The notes under the pieces were generated by a model that saw nothing but the letters and a program-made list of their open reading frames with translations, had not been told where the DNA came from and ran no database searches. Of a stretch of DNA of 64,000 nucleotides, positions 42,883 to 50,747 are shown piece by piece (position 1 is the first letter of the stretch; the number at the start of each line of letters is the position of its first letter). The translations under genes and the position numbers were made by a program. The DNA comes from 54-19 sp038210655 (GTDB lineage Bacteria > Chloroflexota > Chloroflexia > Chloroheliales > Chloroheliaceae): contig JBBQWM010000002.1 in the NCBI GenBank assembly GCA_038210655.1, positions 124,001 through 188,000 of the forward strand, in the 5' to 3' direction.

Positions 42883-43506
42883 TTAGACCTCGTTCCAGCT
42901 ATATTCCATTTGTTTGGCGGTCTGTTCGGCGACGCTGCGGCCCAGCAGCTTTTCGACCAGATGCAAGCTCATATCGATACCCGCCGAAATACCGGCAGAG
43001 GTGACAATGTTGCCCTGGTCTACCCAGCGCGTATTGCGGATAACTTCGACACGCGGGAAAGTTTGTTGCAGTCGGTCGAGTGAGGCCCAATGGGTCGTCG
43101 CGGCTTTATCGTCGAGCAGACCGATCTTTGCCAACAAAAAGGCTCCGGTGCAAACCGATGTATTTAGCTGGGTTTCTTTTGTTACTGTCGAAAGCCAGTC
43201 GGTAATAACCGGGTTATCGACCTCCCGGCGGGTTCCCCAACCGCCCGGCACGACCAACAGGTCTATCGGTGGATGGTTCTCGATAATAAAATGAGGCTGT
43301 ACCAGCAACCCCCCTCGCGCTTTTACAATGTTGCCGGTCTGAGCTATCGTAAAGACTGCGAAAGGTTTGTTAGCTTCATCCTGACTGGCTACGCCCTCGC
43401 GCCGCGTAACCGAAAAGACCTCAAACGGCCCGCAAAAGTCCAACACCTCTACGTCGTCAAAGATCAAAATACCGACATTCATCGGGTCGCCCTGATTTAT
43501 TTCCAT
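42883..43506 (-). CDS. DJ-1/PfpI family protein (isonitrile hydratase-like)
   Basis: 207 aa from ATG 43506 (AGAGGAAA upstream); an ATG at 43482 is also possible. The GATase-1-like fold is clear: NVGILIFDDVEVLDFCGPFE with the conserved Glu-type residue, DLLVVPGGWGTRREVDN, nucleophile Cys in TSVCTGAFLLAKIGLL, THWASLDRLQQTFP and a C-terminal GNIVTSAGISAGIDMSLHLV. This pattern is that of the InhA/isonitrile hydratase and AraC-amidase-domain subgroup, without a DNA-binding domain. Substrate unknown. Confidence 0.87.
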   Translation of the reverse strand: MEINQGDPMNVGILIFDDVEVLDFCGPFEVFSVTRREGVASQDEANKPFAVFTIAQTGNIVKARGGLLVQPHFIIENHPPIDLLVVPGGWGTRREVDNPVITDWLSTVTKETQLNTSVCTGAFLLAKIGLLDDKAATTHWASLDRLQQTFPRVEVIRNTRWVDQGNIVTSAGISAGIDMSLHLVEKLLGRSVAEQTAKQMEYSWNEV

Positions 43507-43610
43507 CTTTTTATTTCCTCTTTTATTTGCAACCAAATTGAAACAATCTATAATACTTGTCCAAGTATCACAGATTGGCTAACTTTTTGCAAGACGAAAA
43601 CAAATCTACC

Positions 43611-45296
43611 TCATCCTTGTCCGGTAAAAAGACCATAGAATAATAAGCCGGTCGCCGCAAACATCAAGATGGCGATGAGGATCAATCCTAGATTGGTGTA
43701 CCAACTTACTCGATGCTCACCCATTATTTTACGGTTGTGGCTTACCAAAAAGAGAAAGACTACTATTATAGGTGATAAAACTCCGTTAAGGACATTGGCC
43801 CAAAACATGAGTTGCACTGGATCGAGTCCCAGGAGGGCGACCCCTACTCCGGCTAGGAGAGCAACCGTCAGGATCAGGTAAAAGCCTTCGTTTTGCCAGG
43901 GTTTTTTCGAGAGGCCCGCCGGTAGCTTTAAGGTTCCGGCTAAGGCATAGGAACTGCTGGCGAGTAAAACCGGGATTGCTACTAAGCCTGCTCCGATTAA
44001 CCCAACCGCAAACAGATACTTGGCAAAGGAACCCAGCAACGGCTCTAAGGCTTTGGCGGCATCGGCGGCGGTGGTAATCTCCTGGTGATGAGTATAGATC
44101 GTCGCCGAGGTACACACGATAATGGCATAGGCTATCAAGTTGCCGCTGATTACACCGCTCCCAATGTCGAGCGCCGCTAGTTTCATTTGCTCCTGGTGCG
44201 AGCCTTCCCGCTTCTCCTCCTTCTCTCCTTGCACTTGCCAGAACATCGTGTAAGGCGAAACGGTGGCTCCCAGCAAGGCGACTGCACTGCTGATGCTGGC
44301 AAAGCCAAAATCCACGTGCGGTATAAATGTATTGCTAACTACCCCACCCCAATCGGCTCCCGACAGTACAGCAGTGATTAGATAGGTCACAAAGACCATA
44401 CTTAGGAGAATGAAGATTTTTTTGATCGCCTCAAAATTGTGGAAAACCGTCACATACCACAAGAAGATCGCTACCGGCACGACAAACCAAATCCAACTTA
44501 AACCGGTTAAAAGCTCCAGACCTGCTCCAATTGCTAACAAATCGGCGGCAATTAAAGCTAGATTGGCTACCAACAGGATAAGGGTGGCTCCTATCGCTAT
44601 CGGGCGACCATAATTTTCGCGTAGCAGTTCACTTAGTCCCTTTTGGCTGATCCTTCCGACCTTAGCGCAGGTATACTGCACCGCTTGATATAGGGGGGTC
44701 GCCAGTAATAGTAGCCAGAGGTGTCCGAACCCATTTTTGGCTCCGTCTAATGAATAGGCAGTAACGGCGGAAGAGTCGTTGCCAGCCATCCCACCGAGAA
44801 AGCCAGGGCCGAGTAATTTTAAGATATTGCGCTTCCCCTTAGTTTCGGTTTGTGTTTTTGGGCCAGTTTGTGCTGATTTATCGGCTGAGTTAGATTGCTC
44901 TTCTAATTTTCGCATCCCTTCGGCAGTCGGCATCTGGTTTTCGACTTGGTCTAGAATATTTTCGTTTTCCAAGCTTTCAGTACCGACTGGGGAAAGGGCT
45001 TCGGTTTCGGCTTCACTGGCTGCAATGACCACTTTATGTGCCGAAGTTCCGTTTGTTTTATTAGCCTGGTCATCATGAGGTACAACTTTCTCGATGCGGG
45101 CGGCGGGTACCTCGATCTCTTTTTGGAAGATTACACCCTTTTTAACCACAATCTTTTCAAGGTTGCCAGCTTCATCTTCAATTACTTTGCTTACTTTGGG
45201 TTTGCTTAAATCGGTTTCACCTAGATCGCCTTCGTTAGCTTCTACAATCATACCCGGTTCAATGCTGGATACATTATTCTTCATTGGTTCAGCCAT
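43611..45296 (-). CDS. NRAMP-like divalent metal transporter with N-terminal PRC-barrel/DUF2171-like domain
   Basis: 561 aa. Residues 12-74 (IEPGMIVEANEGDLGETDL ... EIEVPAARIEKV) look like a DUF2171/PRC-barrel domain; a low-complexity acidic linker follows to about 150. The rest has about 11 membrane helices of the NRAMP fold. The canonical TM1 DPGN is AGNDSSAVTAYS and the TM6 MPH is TVSPYTMFWQ, as in the non-canonical NRAMP-related branch, so the ion may not be Mn/Fe. A cytoplasmic loop rich in Glu/Lys (GEKEEKREGSHQEQ) follows TM6. The domain fusion is uncommon to my knowledge. Confidence 0.8.
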   Translation of the reverse strand: MAEPMKNNVSSIEPGMIVEANEGDLGETDLSKPKVSKVIEDEAGNLEKIVVKKGVIFQKEIEVPAARIEKVVPHDDQANKTNGTSAHKVVIAASEAETEALSPVGTESLENENILDQVENQMPTAEGMRKLEEQSNSADKSAQTGPKTQTETKGKRNILKLLGPGFLGGMAGNDSSAVTAYSLDGAKNGFGHLWLLLLATPLYQAVQYTCAKVGRISQKGLSELLRENYGRPIAIGATLILLVANLALIAADLLAIGAGLELLTGLSWIWFVVPVAIFLWYVTVFHNFEAIKKIFILLSMVFVTYLITAVLSGADWGGVVSNTFIPHVDFGFASISSAVALLGATVSPYTMFWQVQGEKEEKREGSHQEQMKLAALDIGSGVISGNLIAYAIIVCTSATIYTHHQEITTAADAAKALEPLLGSFAKYLFAVGLIGAGLVAIPVLLASSSYALAGTLKLPAGLSKKPWQNEGFYLILTVALLAGVGVALLGLDPVQLMFWANVLNGVLSPIIVVFLFLVSHNRKIMGEHRVSWYTNLGLILIAILMFAATGLLFYGLFTGQG

Positions 45297-45426
45297 TTTA
45301 ATTGCTACTCCTGGTTGCCCTTTTTATACTTTTGAATTGTCATTCACCTCCACACAATTCGACTAGGTATGCATTTTTTATGCCCAGGAATTTACTTCAC
45401 TTTTCAGCTTACCAAAAGCATCAAGA

Positions 45427-45545
45427 GGCTATAGGCGGAGCCATATCCAACAAGGGATGAAGGATGAGGGATGAGGGATGAAAGGGGACTGAGGATTGAG
45501 GACTGAGTAGTCCGGTTGTATGACCTTGCTCCGCCCATGGACGGC
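45427..45545. repeat. Family B element with inserted heptamers and decamers
   Basis: 119 bp: arm GGCTATAGGCGGAGCCATAT, centre with GGGATGA/GGATGAG heptamers and GGACTGAGGATTGAGGACTG repeats, arm TTGCTCCGCCCATGGAC. Confidence 0.7.
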
Positions 45546-45562
45546 CCATTCATCCCTCATCC

Positions 45563-45632
45563 CTCATCCCTTGCCACATCCTTCATCCCTTGCCACATCC
45601 TTCATCCCTTGCCACATCCTTCATCCCTTGCC
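45563..45632. repeat. 19-bp tandem repeat, 3.7 copies
   Basis: Units (C/T)TCATCCCTTGCCACATCC at 45563, 45582 and 45601 with a partial copy at 45620. The unit is a heptamer plus TTGCCACATCC. Confidence 0.9.
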
Positions 45633-45670
45633 AATAGATGTCTTTGTTGCAAAGATATTGCGGGGTTTTA

Positions 45671-46999
45671 TCAGCCAACTTCCTGTAAGACGGTGGCGGG
45701 CGCGATAACACTTTCGGTCTGGGTTTCTTCGGGCAGAATTGGTTCCTTGTCTTTGTGTCGAAAGCTAAAATAAAAGGTGGCAATCGAACTGATATAGCAG
45801 CCGATCATCAGGCCGAACAGCACGTTAAATCCAGCAGTCGAGCCAACTGCTCCACGCAAAAAGCCGCTAAAAGTGCTGCCGGTTCCCCGCGACAGATTAT
45901 CCGCGATGCCCAGCAGGGCGCTGGCAGTCGCCCGCTCATCCTGCGGAACCTGCTCCTGGATAAAAACCTGATAGACTGGGTTGGCGGCTTGCATCAACGC
46001 TCCCCGAATATAAAGCGCAATAGCGGCCATCCAGAAGAACGGCCCAAAACCTAGCATCACCAGAAAAGGCAACGACAAAGCCTGGAAGATCACCACCGAG
46101 CGTACCTTCCCAAAGCGCCGCGCCAGTAAAGGCTGGATAAAGATCGCCAGGGTCGTACTCAGGTCGGCAAACCCAAAGAGCAATCCGAGCGTCTCGAACT
46201 CGACCCCAAACTTGGCACTGATGTAAACGTTCAGGAAGGGGATTGTCATGCCTGCGCCGATACCGAGCAGTATTTCCGGCAGCATTAGCCGTAAGACCAG
46301 GCTAGGGTCGCGGGGCAGTACTCTCCTTTTGGCTTTTTGGCCCGCTTTGACCTGCGCTACCGGGCGCGGTAGCTCAACCAGAAACAGCAACGGCAGGAGC
46401 GAGATTGCCAACGTTGCGCCTGATACTAAGAGGGTCGCCCGCAACGCTTCGGTGCTATCCGGCTTTACGCCCAATATCCCGGCGAAAATGCGTGGCAAAA
46501 AGCCGCCTACTACGCTGCCCACAAAATTGGTCATAGTACCCAGCGCGAATTGCAAGCTGAATAGCTGGGTGCGGTCTTCCACCCGGCTGTTATCGGCCAT
46601 AAAGGGAGCCGCCAGCGTCCAGCGCAGAGTAAAGCCGAAGCTCGATAAAAACAGCGCCAGCGTCAAAAACACCAGATTGCTGCTCAGGCTGAAGCAGATA
46701 AAGCCGATCAGATCGAGTAACGTTCCGGCGATCAACATCTGCTTACGACCGATCCGGTCGCCCAGATAGCCCGCCGGTATCGCAAATAGTACCCCGCAAA
46801 CGCTCGGAATGGCGTTGAGTAACCCAATCGTGCCTTCATCATAATGTAAGCTGCGTAAGTAAAAGTTGAAGAATAAAATGTAGCCTGAGAAAGCAAAACC
46901 ACTGAAGAAAAATGATAAGAGATACAACCGAGCGTTGCGGCTAAATCGGGTATATTCCCGACCATAAGCGACAAACGCTTTCCAAATTCTAGGTAACAC
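45671..46999 (-). CDS. MFS transporter
   Basis: 442 aa with 12 predicted membrane helices. Loop 2-3 motif GYLGDRIGRKQMLIAGTLLD is well conserved, and the start FSRNARLYLLSFFFSGFAFS and mid-protein VQVFIQEQVPQDERATASAL are typical of the large MFS_1 group of exporters. A basic central loop KAGQKAKRRVLPRDP separates the halves. It starts with GTG with AAAGGG 8 nt upstream. Substrate unknown. Confidence 0.88.
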   Translation of the reverse strand: MLPRIWKAFVAYGREYTRFSRNARLYLLSFFFSGFAFSGYILFFNFYLRSLHYDEGTIGLLNAIPSVCGVLFAIPAGYLGDRIGRKQMLIAGTLLDLIGFICFSLSSNLVFLTLALFLSSFGFTLRWTLAAPFMADNSRVEDRTQLFSLQFALGTMTNFVGSVVGGFLPRIFAGILGVKPDSTEALRATLLVSGATLAISLLPLLFLVELPRPVAQVKAGQKAKRRVLPRDPSLVLRLMLPEILLGIGAGMTIPFLNVYISAKFGVEFETLGLLFGFADLSTTLAIFIQPLLARRFGKVRSVVIFQALSLPFLVMLGFGPFFWMAAIALYIRGALMQAANPVYQVFIQEQVPQDERATASALLGIADNLSRGTGSTFSGFLRGAVGSTAGFNVLFGLMIGCYISSIATFYFSFRHKDKEPILPEETQTESVIAPATVLQEVG

Positions 47000-47635
47000 G
47001 TGACCGGCCCTTTCTTTTGTGCTATGCTATAACTGCTTTGTCACCTCCGCCTTATTGCGGTTAGCTGGTTATACTATTTTAGACCGACTGCCGTTCTAAA
47101 TCATCGGTCAAAAGACCTATTTTCAAATTATCAGGACTTTTGTCTGGGAACTCATAGCAAAATGCCGCGTCCTTGAACCCTTGTAGGAGCGAGCTTCCGC
47201 TCGCGATTAACGGTGCAGCGGGGTGTTCAATCGCGGGCAGAAGCTTCCCCTGTTTTAAGAATAATTTTAATCTAAGATTGCATCCTTTTAGCTCGATTTG
47301 TTCTATTTTACAAGCTAACTTCCCCATTTTTATCCAGGTTAATAAAGTTGTTGTCTGAAATCTGACTGAAGCGGAACCTAGCTAATCAGCTAACATACCT
47401 TGATGGTTCCTCTTTGTTTGCTATTTATATCACAAAAATTCATTGATTTTACTCTGGGAAAGAGGTAGGATATCACCAACAGCATTTAGATTGTTTTAAA
47501 CGACCAGAACGATTGATATCTGAATGCCTTATTGTGTTAATTTGTGTTTCCTGGATTAACTCAACGTGAGGTTTAAAAAGGTTAAGCTGGATTAATCATC
47601 TAGCGTTGAGTAATGTTAGAAAGAAGTGTATAACT
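47000..47635. other. Intergenic region upstream of the rhodopsin gene
   Basis: 636 bp without a convincing gene. Contains a family C element at 47181-47252. Close to the rhodopsin start are an inverted repeat ACTCAACG (47559) / CGTTGAGT (47604) and a direct repeat CTGGATTAA (47551 and 47587), a plausible regulator site. Confidence 0.5.
47181..47252. repeat. Interspersed element, family C, decayed right arm
   Basis: Left arm TTGTAGGAGCGAGCTTCCGC; the right arm has lost the CTCGCTCCTACA end (reads AAGCTTCCCCTG). Flank shared with the copy at 18861. Confidence 0.7.
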
Positions 47636-48448
47636 ATGCCACTTAAGGATGGCCTAAGTTTCGATCAATACCAGATTGTTTACAACGTCTTCTCTTTCAC
47701 TTTTGCTGCGATGCTCGCTTCCTTTGTTTTTTTCATCCTGGCCCGTGCGCAAGTTGCTGAGAAATACCGGGGAGCACTCGTGATGTCTTCCCTCGTAGTG
47801 GTGGTGGCAGGCTATCACTACTTACGTATTTTCGAGAGCTGGACCAACGCTTACACTCTTCAAAATGGGGCTTATATAGTCAGTGGTACTCCTTTTAATG
47901 ACGCTTATCGTTATGTGGACTGGCTACTTACCGTCCCACTTTTGCTGGCGGAACTGGTAGCAGTTTTGCGGCTTCAGGGTGGTAAAAACAAGTATCTGAT
48001 GGCTCGCCTGATGGTGGCAGCCGCTCTAATGATAGCGCTGGGTTATCCAGGTGAAATCGCCGGGGATAACGGTACTCGGTTAATCTGGGGAACTCTTAGC
48101 ACGATTCCATTTATCTACATTCTATACGTGCTATGGGTACAATTGTCAGAATCGATTGTACGCCAGCCTGAAACGGTAAAGGTTCTGATCCGAAATACTC
48201 GCCTTCTTTTGCTAGGAACCTGGGGTTTTTATCCAATTGCCTATCTTATTCCGGTTCTTGGTTTGAGCGGGAGTACCTCGACAATAGCTTTACAGATTGG
48301 CTACAGCATCGCCGACGTAGCGGCCAAATGTGGATATGGTTTGATGATTTACACGATTGCCCGGCGCAAAACTGAAGCCGATTTGCAAGAGGCTGTGGTT
48401 GGAACCGACAACTTTGGTTCTGACAAAGCAGTTACTCAGGTAGCTTAA
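47636..48448 (+). CDS. Xanthorhodopsin/Gloeobacter-rhodopsin-type light-driven proton pump
   Basis: 270 aa from ATG 47636 (a TTG 30 bases earlier has no better ribosome site). Seven membrane helices. The Schiff-base lysine is Lys231 in DVAAKCGYG with counterion Asp227; proton acceptor Asp95, Thr99 and donor Glu106 in RYVDWLLTVPLLLAE form the DTE motif of outward H+ pumps. His61 pairs with Asp95. Leu103, at the proteorhodopsin tuning position, predicts green absorption. The distances His-Asp (34), Asp-Gly (57) and Asp-Lys (136) equal those of Gloeobacter rhodopsin, placing Gly152 at its carotenoid-antenna fenestration. No retinal or carotenoid synthesis gene is in the window. Own terminator downstream. 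Confidence 0.96.
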   Translation: MPLKDGLSFDQYQIVYNVFSFTFAAMLASFVFFILARAQVAEKYRGALVMSSLVVVVAGYHYLRIFESWTNAYTLQNGAYIVSGTPFNDAYRYVDWLLTVPLLLAELVAVLRLQGGKNKYLMARLMVAAALMIALGYPGEIAGDNGTRLIWGTLSTIPFIYILYVLWVQLSESIVRQPETVKVLIRNTRLLLLGTWGFYPIAYLIPVLGLSGSTSTIALQIGYSIADVAAKCGYGLMIYTIARRKTEADLQEAVVGTDNFGSDKAVTQVA

Positions 48449-48536
48449 AGCTCAGTCTGATTTCTTGTGCAAGAGAATACTACAAGCGTTGCAAATCCAT
48501 GCAATGTGTCAGTATAGCACCCCATAATATTAGAAA

Positions 48537-48570
48537 AGCGGTAGAGATTATTCTAATAATCTCTACCGCT
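48537..48570 (+). terminator. Rho-independent terminator of the rhodopsin gene
   Basis: Perfect 16-bp stem AGCGGTAGAGATTATT / AATAATCTCTACCGCT with a 2-nt loop, followed by CCTTTCTTTAT. Confidence 0.9.
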
Positions 48571-48611
48571 CCTTTCTTTATATCCGATATAACTTATTAA
48601 CCGGTTTAGAA

Positions 48612-49071
48612 TTGACCTTGCCCCGGAAAAGTGGAGAAAAGGGAAAGCCGAGATGCTATACTTCACTAGAGGGTAATATGGGCAAGGACAACGCTAAAAG
48701 TTCAAATAAGCACAGGCAAGAATATACACCAGAGTTTAAGCGAGATGCCGTCAATCTAGTTGAAAGCAGCACCAAAAGTGTGCCGCAAATTGCGAAAGAT
48801 CTGGGCATTTCTGATTCCATACTTTATAAAAGGCAAAAGCAACTGGGCAAGCAAGGTGAGCAGCCTTTCCTGGCAAAGGCCACCAGATCCAGGCCGAAGA
48901 GGAATTACGCCGACTTCGCCTGGGAGTAGAGCACCTCAAGCAGGAACGAGAAATCCTAAAAAAAGCGGTAGCTATCTTCGCGCAAAGCCCCAAATGAAGT
49001 ACAAGTTCATTTGGGAGCATCTTAAAGAGTTTCCACTCAGCCGAATGTGCAATGCCCTAGAGATAGCTTAA
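48612..49071 (+). mobile_element. Truncated IS3-family insertion sequence
   Basis: The left end TTGACCTTGCCCCGGAAAAG resembles IS3-family termini. OrfA (from 48678) is frameshifted and OrfB stops after 25 codons; no right end is seen, so this is a 5' remnant. Confidence 0.8.
48678..49071 (+). pseudogene. Remnant of IS3 transposase OrfA and start of OrfB
   Basis: OrfA begins MGKDNAKSSNKHRQEYTPEF with the helix-turn-helix SVPQIAKDLGISDSILYKRQ. Around 48853-48862 the frame shifts: continuation as AFPGKGHQIQAEEELRRLR ... EREILKKAVAIFAQSPK lies in another frame and ends at TGA 48995. OrfB overlaps it (ATGA at 48994) and reads MKYKFIWEHLKEFPLSRMCN before losing similarity near 49062 and stopping at 49071. 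The DDE catalytic part is missing, so it cannot transpose by itself. Confidence 0.85.
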
Positions 49072-49194
49072 AGCGGTTTACAAATGGTGTCGGCAAGTTC
49101 AGGCTCACCCACCCAACTCTCAAAAATGAGCTTGACGGGTGTTTCTCAAGCGAAAGGTGTAATTTTAAAAGCGGCCCTGGGAGGATAATTTGGC

Positions 49195-50151
49195 ATGAAC
49201 CGAACCGACCGACTTTTGGCAATTATTTTAGAACTTCAAAACAAAGGTCGCTTGCGGGCGGAAGACCTGGCGGCTATCTTTGAGACCAGTAAGCGTACGA
49301 TCTACCGCGATATTCAAGCCTTGAGCGAGAGCGGCGTACCTTTGGTTTCGGTGCCGGGGCAGGGCTACCGGCTAATGGAAGGCTATTTTTTGCCACCCCT
49401 GAGCTTTACGGCTGCCGAGGCCAGCATGCTCCTATTGGGCAGCGATTTTGTGGCCCAAAATTTTGATGCCGACTATCGTAGCGCGGCCCAATCCGCCGGT
49501 CGCAAGATCGAGAGCGTCTTGCCTCCGGTTCGGCGCGAAGAAGTCCGCGAACTTCAGGGCAGTGTTCGGTTTATTTCGTCTAACGAGGACGACCCGGCTA
49601 TTATCAAGCAGTTGCGTCAGGCAATTGTGGAGCGCCGGACGGTGCAGTTTCGCTATCATCCGCGCCACAGTGAGGAACGACCCGACCCCTCGACAAGCCG
49701 TCAGGCCGACCCTTATGGAATGGTCTACTACAACCGAGCCTGGTATCTGGTGGCCTACTGCCATTTGCGCCACGATGTGCGCCACTTCCGGCTTGACCGG
49801 GTCGAAAGCCTGTCGCTGCTGACCCTAACTTTTACCCGACCATCTGATTTCAAGCTGGGAAAACGTGAAATCGAAATCGAAATGAAGCTGGTTGTCCGAG
49901 CTTTATTCGATCAAGAAGCCGCCCGGTGGGTCAAGGAGTCGCGCTATTATTTTATGACAGAACAAGAGGAAAGGCCGGAAGGTTTGCTGGTAACGCTAAG
50001 GGCGCGACAAGAGCGCGATGTGCTGGAATGGCTATTAAGCTGGGGTCGTCACGTCTACGTTTTGGAACCCGAATCGCTTCGTGAGCGTTTGAGGGCCGAA
50101 GCCGAAGCAGTTTTGGCCCAATATCAAAAAGCGGTTTTGCTACTGACATAA
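49195..50151 (+). CDS. YafY-type HTH regulator with WYL domain
   Basis: 318 aa. N-terminal winged helix (residues 1-60: DRLLAIILELQNKGRLRAED, then TSKRTIYRDIQALSESGVPL); WYL domain about 140-215 with QFRYHP, PYGMVYYNRAWYLVAYCH and RHFRLDRVESL; C-terminal WCX part to the end. WYL proteins sense ligands such as nucleic acids or small molecules and often regulate stress or defence genes. GGGAGG lies about 11 nt before the ATG. The VOC gene follows 92 bp later; it is a candidate target. Confidence 0.92.
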   Translation: MNRTDRLLAIILELQNKGRLRAEDLAAIFETSKRTIYRDIQALSESGVPLVSVPGQGYRLMEGYFLPPLSFTAAEASMLLLGSDFVAQNFDADYRSAAQSAGRKIESVLPPVRREEVRELQGSVRFISSNEDDPAIIKQLRQAIVERRTVQFRYHPRHSEERPDPSTSRQADPYGMVYYNRAWYLVAYCHLRHDVRHFRLDRVESLSLLTLTFTRPSDFKLGKREIEIEMKLVVRALFDQEAARWVKESRYYFMTEQEERPEGLLVTLRARQERDVLEWLLSWGRHVYVLEPESLRERLRAEAEAVLAQYQKAVLLLT

Positions 50152-50246
50152 GGCTGTCACAGGCTTGGGTTATGCTTGTCTTACAGATCAGTGCTAACGG
50201 TCTGGCTATCTACAACAAGGCTTAACAAAAAAGGAGCAAACCTGTG

Positions 50247-50618
50247 ATGACAACCAGTATAGCGGCCCCGACGATTGATTTTGTGCTTTTTTATGTTTCC
50301 GATATGCAAACTTCCCTGGAGTATTTTACCGAAAAGCTCGGTTTTGGCTATCTACCGGAGCAGTCTTCGCCAACCTTTTGCACTCTTAGCAGTGGCGAGG
50401 GTAGCATTGGGTTCGGCTTGTTATTGGTAGAGCCTGAGACCCCGCCCGCCGGGACGGTCGAAGTCTACTTTAAGACCCCCGACCTTGACCAATTGCGTTC
50501 GGCTATCACGGGCAGAGGTGTAGAAGCTACCCCGATTGTCCACCGACCTTTCGGCTCGATCTTTACCGTCCAGTCCCCCGACAAGCAACTTCTGACTATG
50601 ATGGTCGATCCGGCCTGA
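50247..50618 (+). CDS. VOC superfamily (glyoxalase-like) protein
   Basis: 123 aa from ATG 50247; a GTG directly before it (50244) is the alternative, with AAGGAG upstream of both. Two beta-alpha-beta-beta-beta units: FVLFYVSDMQTSLEYFTEKLGFGYLPEQ and the C-terminal RGVEATPIVHRPFGSIFTVQSPDKQLLTMM. Metal ligands are not obvious (no leading His), so it may be a binding or resistance protein rather than an enzyme. Preceded by a WYL regulator gene. Confidence 0.82.
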   Translation: MTTSIAAPTIDFVLFYVSDMQTSLEYFTEKLGFGYLPEQSSPTFCTLSSGEGSIGFGLLLVEPETPPAGTVEVYFKTPDLDQLRSAITGRGVEATPIVHRPFGSIFTVQSPDKQLLTMMVDPA

Positions 50619-50692
50619 TTTTATTTATCACAACGGTCAGCCGTCTTAATTTTAAGAACGAAAGTTGTGCTTGCTGAAGCAGTCTAAAACAA

Positions 50693-50735
50693 AAACCAGG
50701 AACAATGAAGCTTACACCTCCATTGTTCCTGGTTT
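50693..50735. terminator. Bidirectional terminator between VOC and ABC permease genes
   Basis: 15-bp perfect stem AAACCAGGAACAATG / CATTGTTCCTGGTTT with a 13-nt loop between two convergent genes; T-rich on the minus-strand side (GGTTTTTGTTTT). Confidence 0.9.
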
Positions 50736-50747
50736 AGCGTTCCCCGT

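Larger units (their letters stand above)
45297..45670. other. Intergenic region packed with repeats
   Basis: 374 bp: a family B element (45427-45545) with heptamers in its centre, then a heptamer run and a 19-bp tandem repeat (45563-45632). No gene. Confidence 0.7.

Noticed and set aside
45550..45632. CRISPR-like array
   Set aside because: Units are 19 bp and directly adjacent with no unique spacers; a plain tandem repeat.
47079..47327. 82-codon minus-strand frame upstream of the rhodopsin gene
   Set aside because: It reads through a family C repeat element, so the frame is an accident of the repeat.
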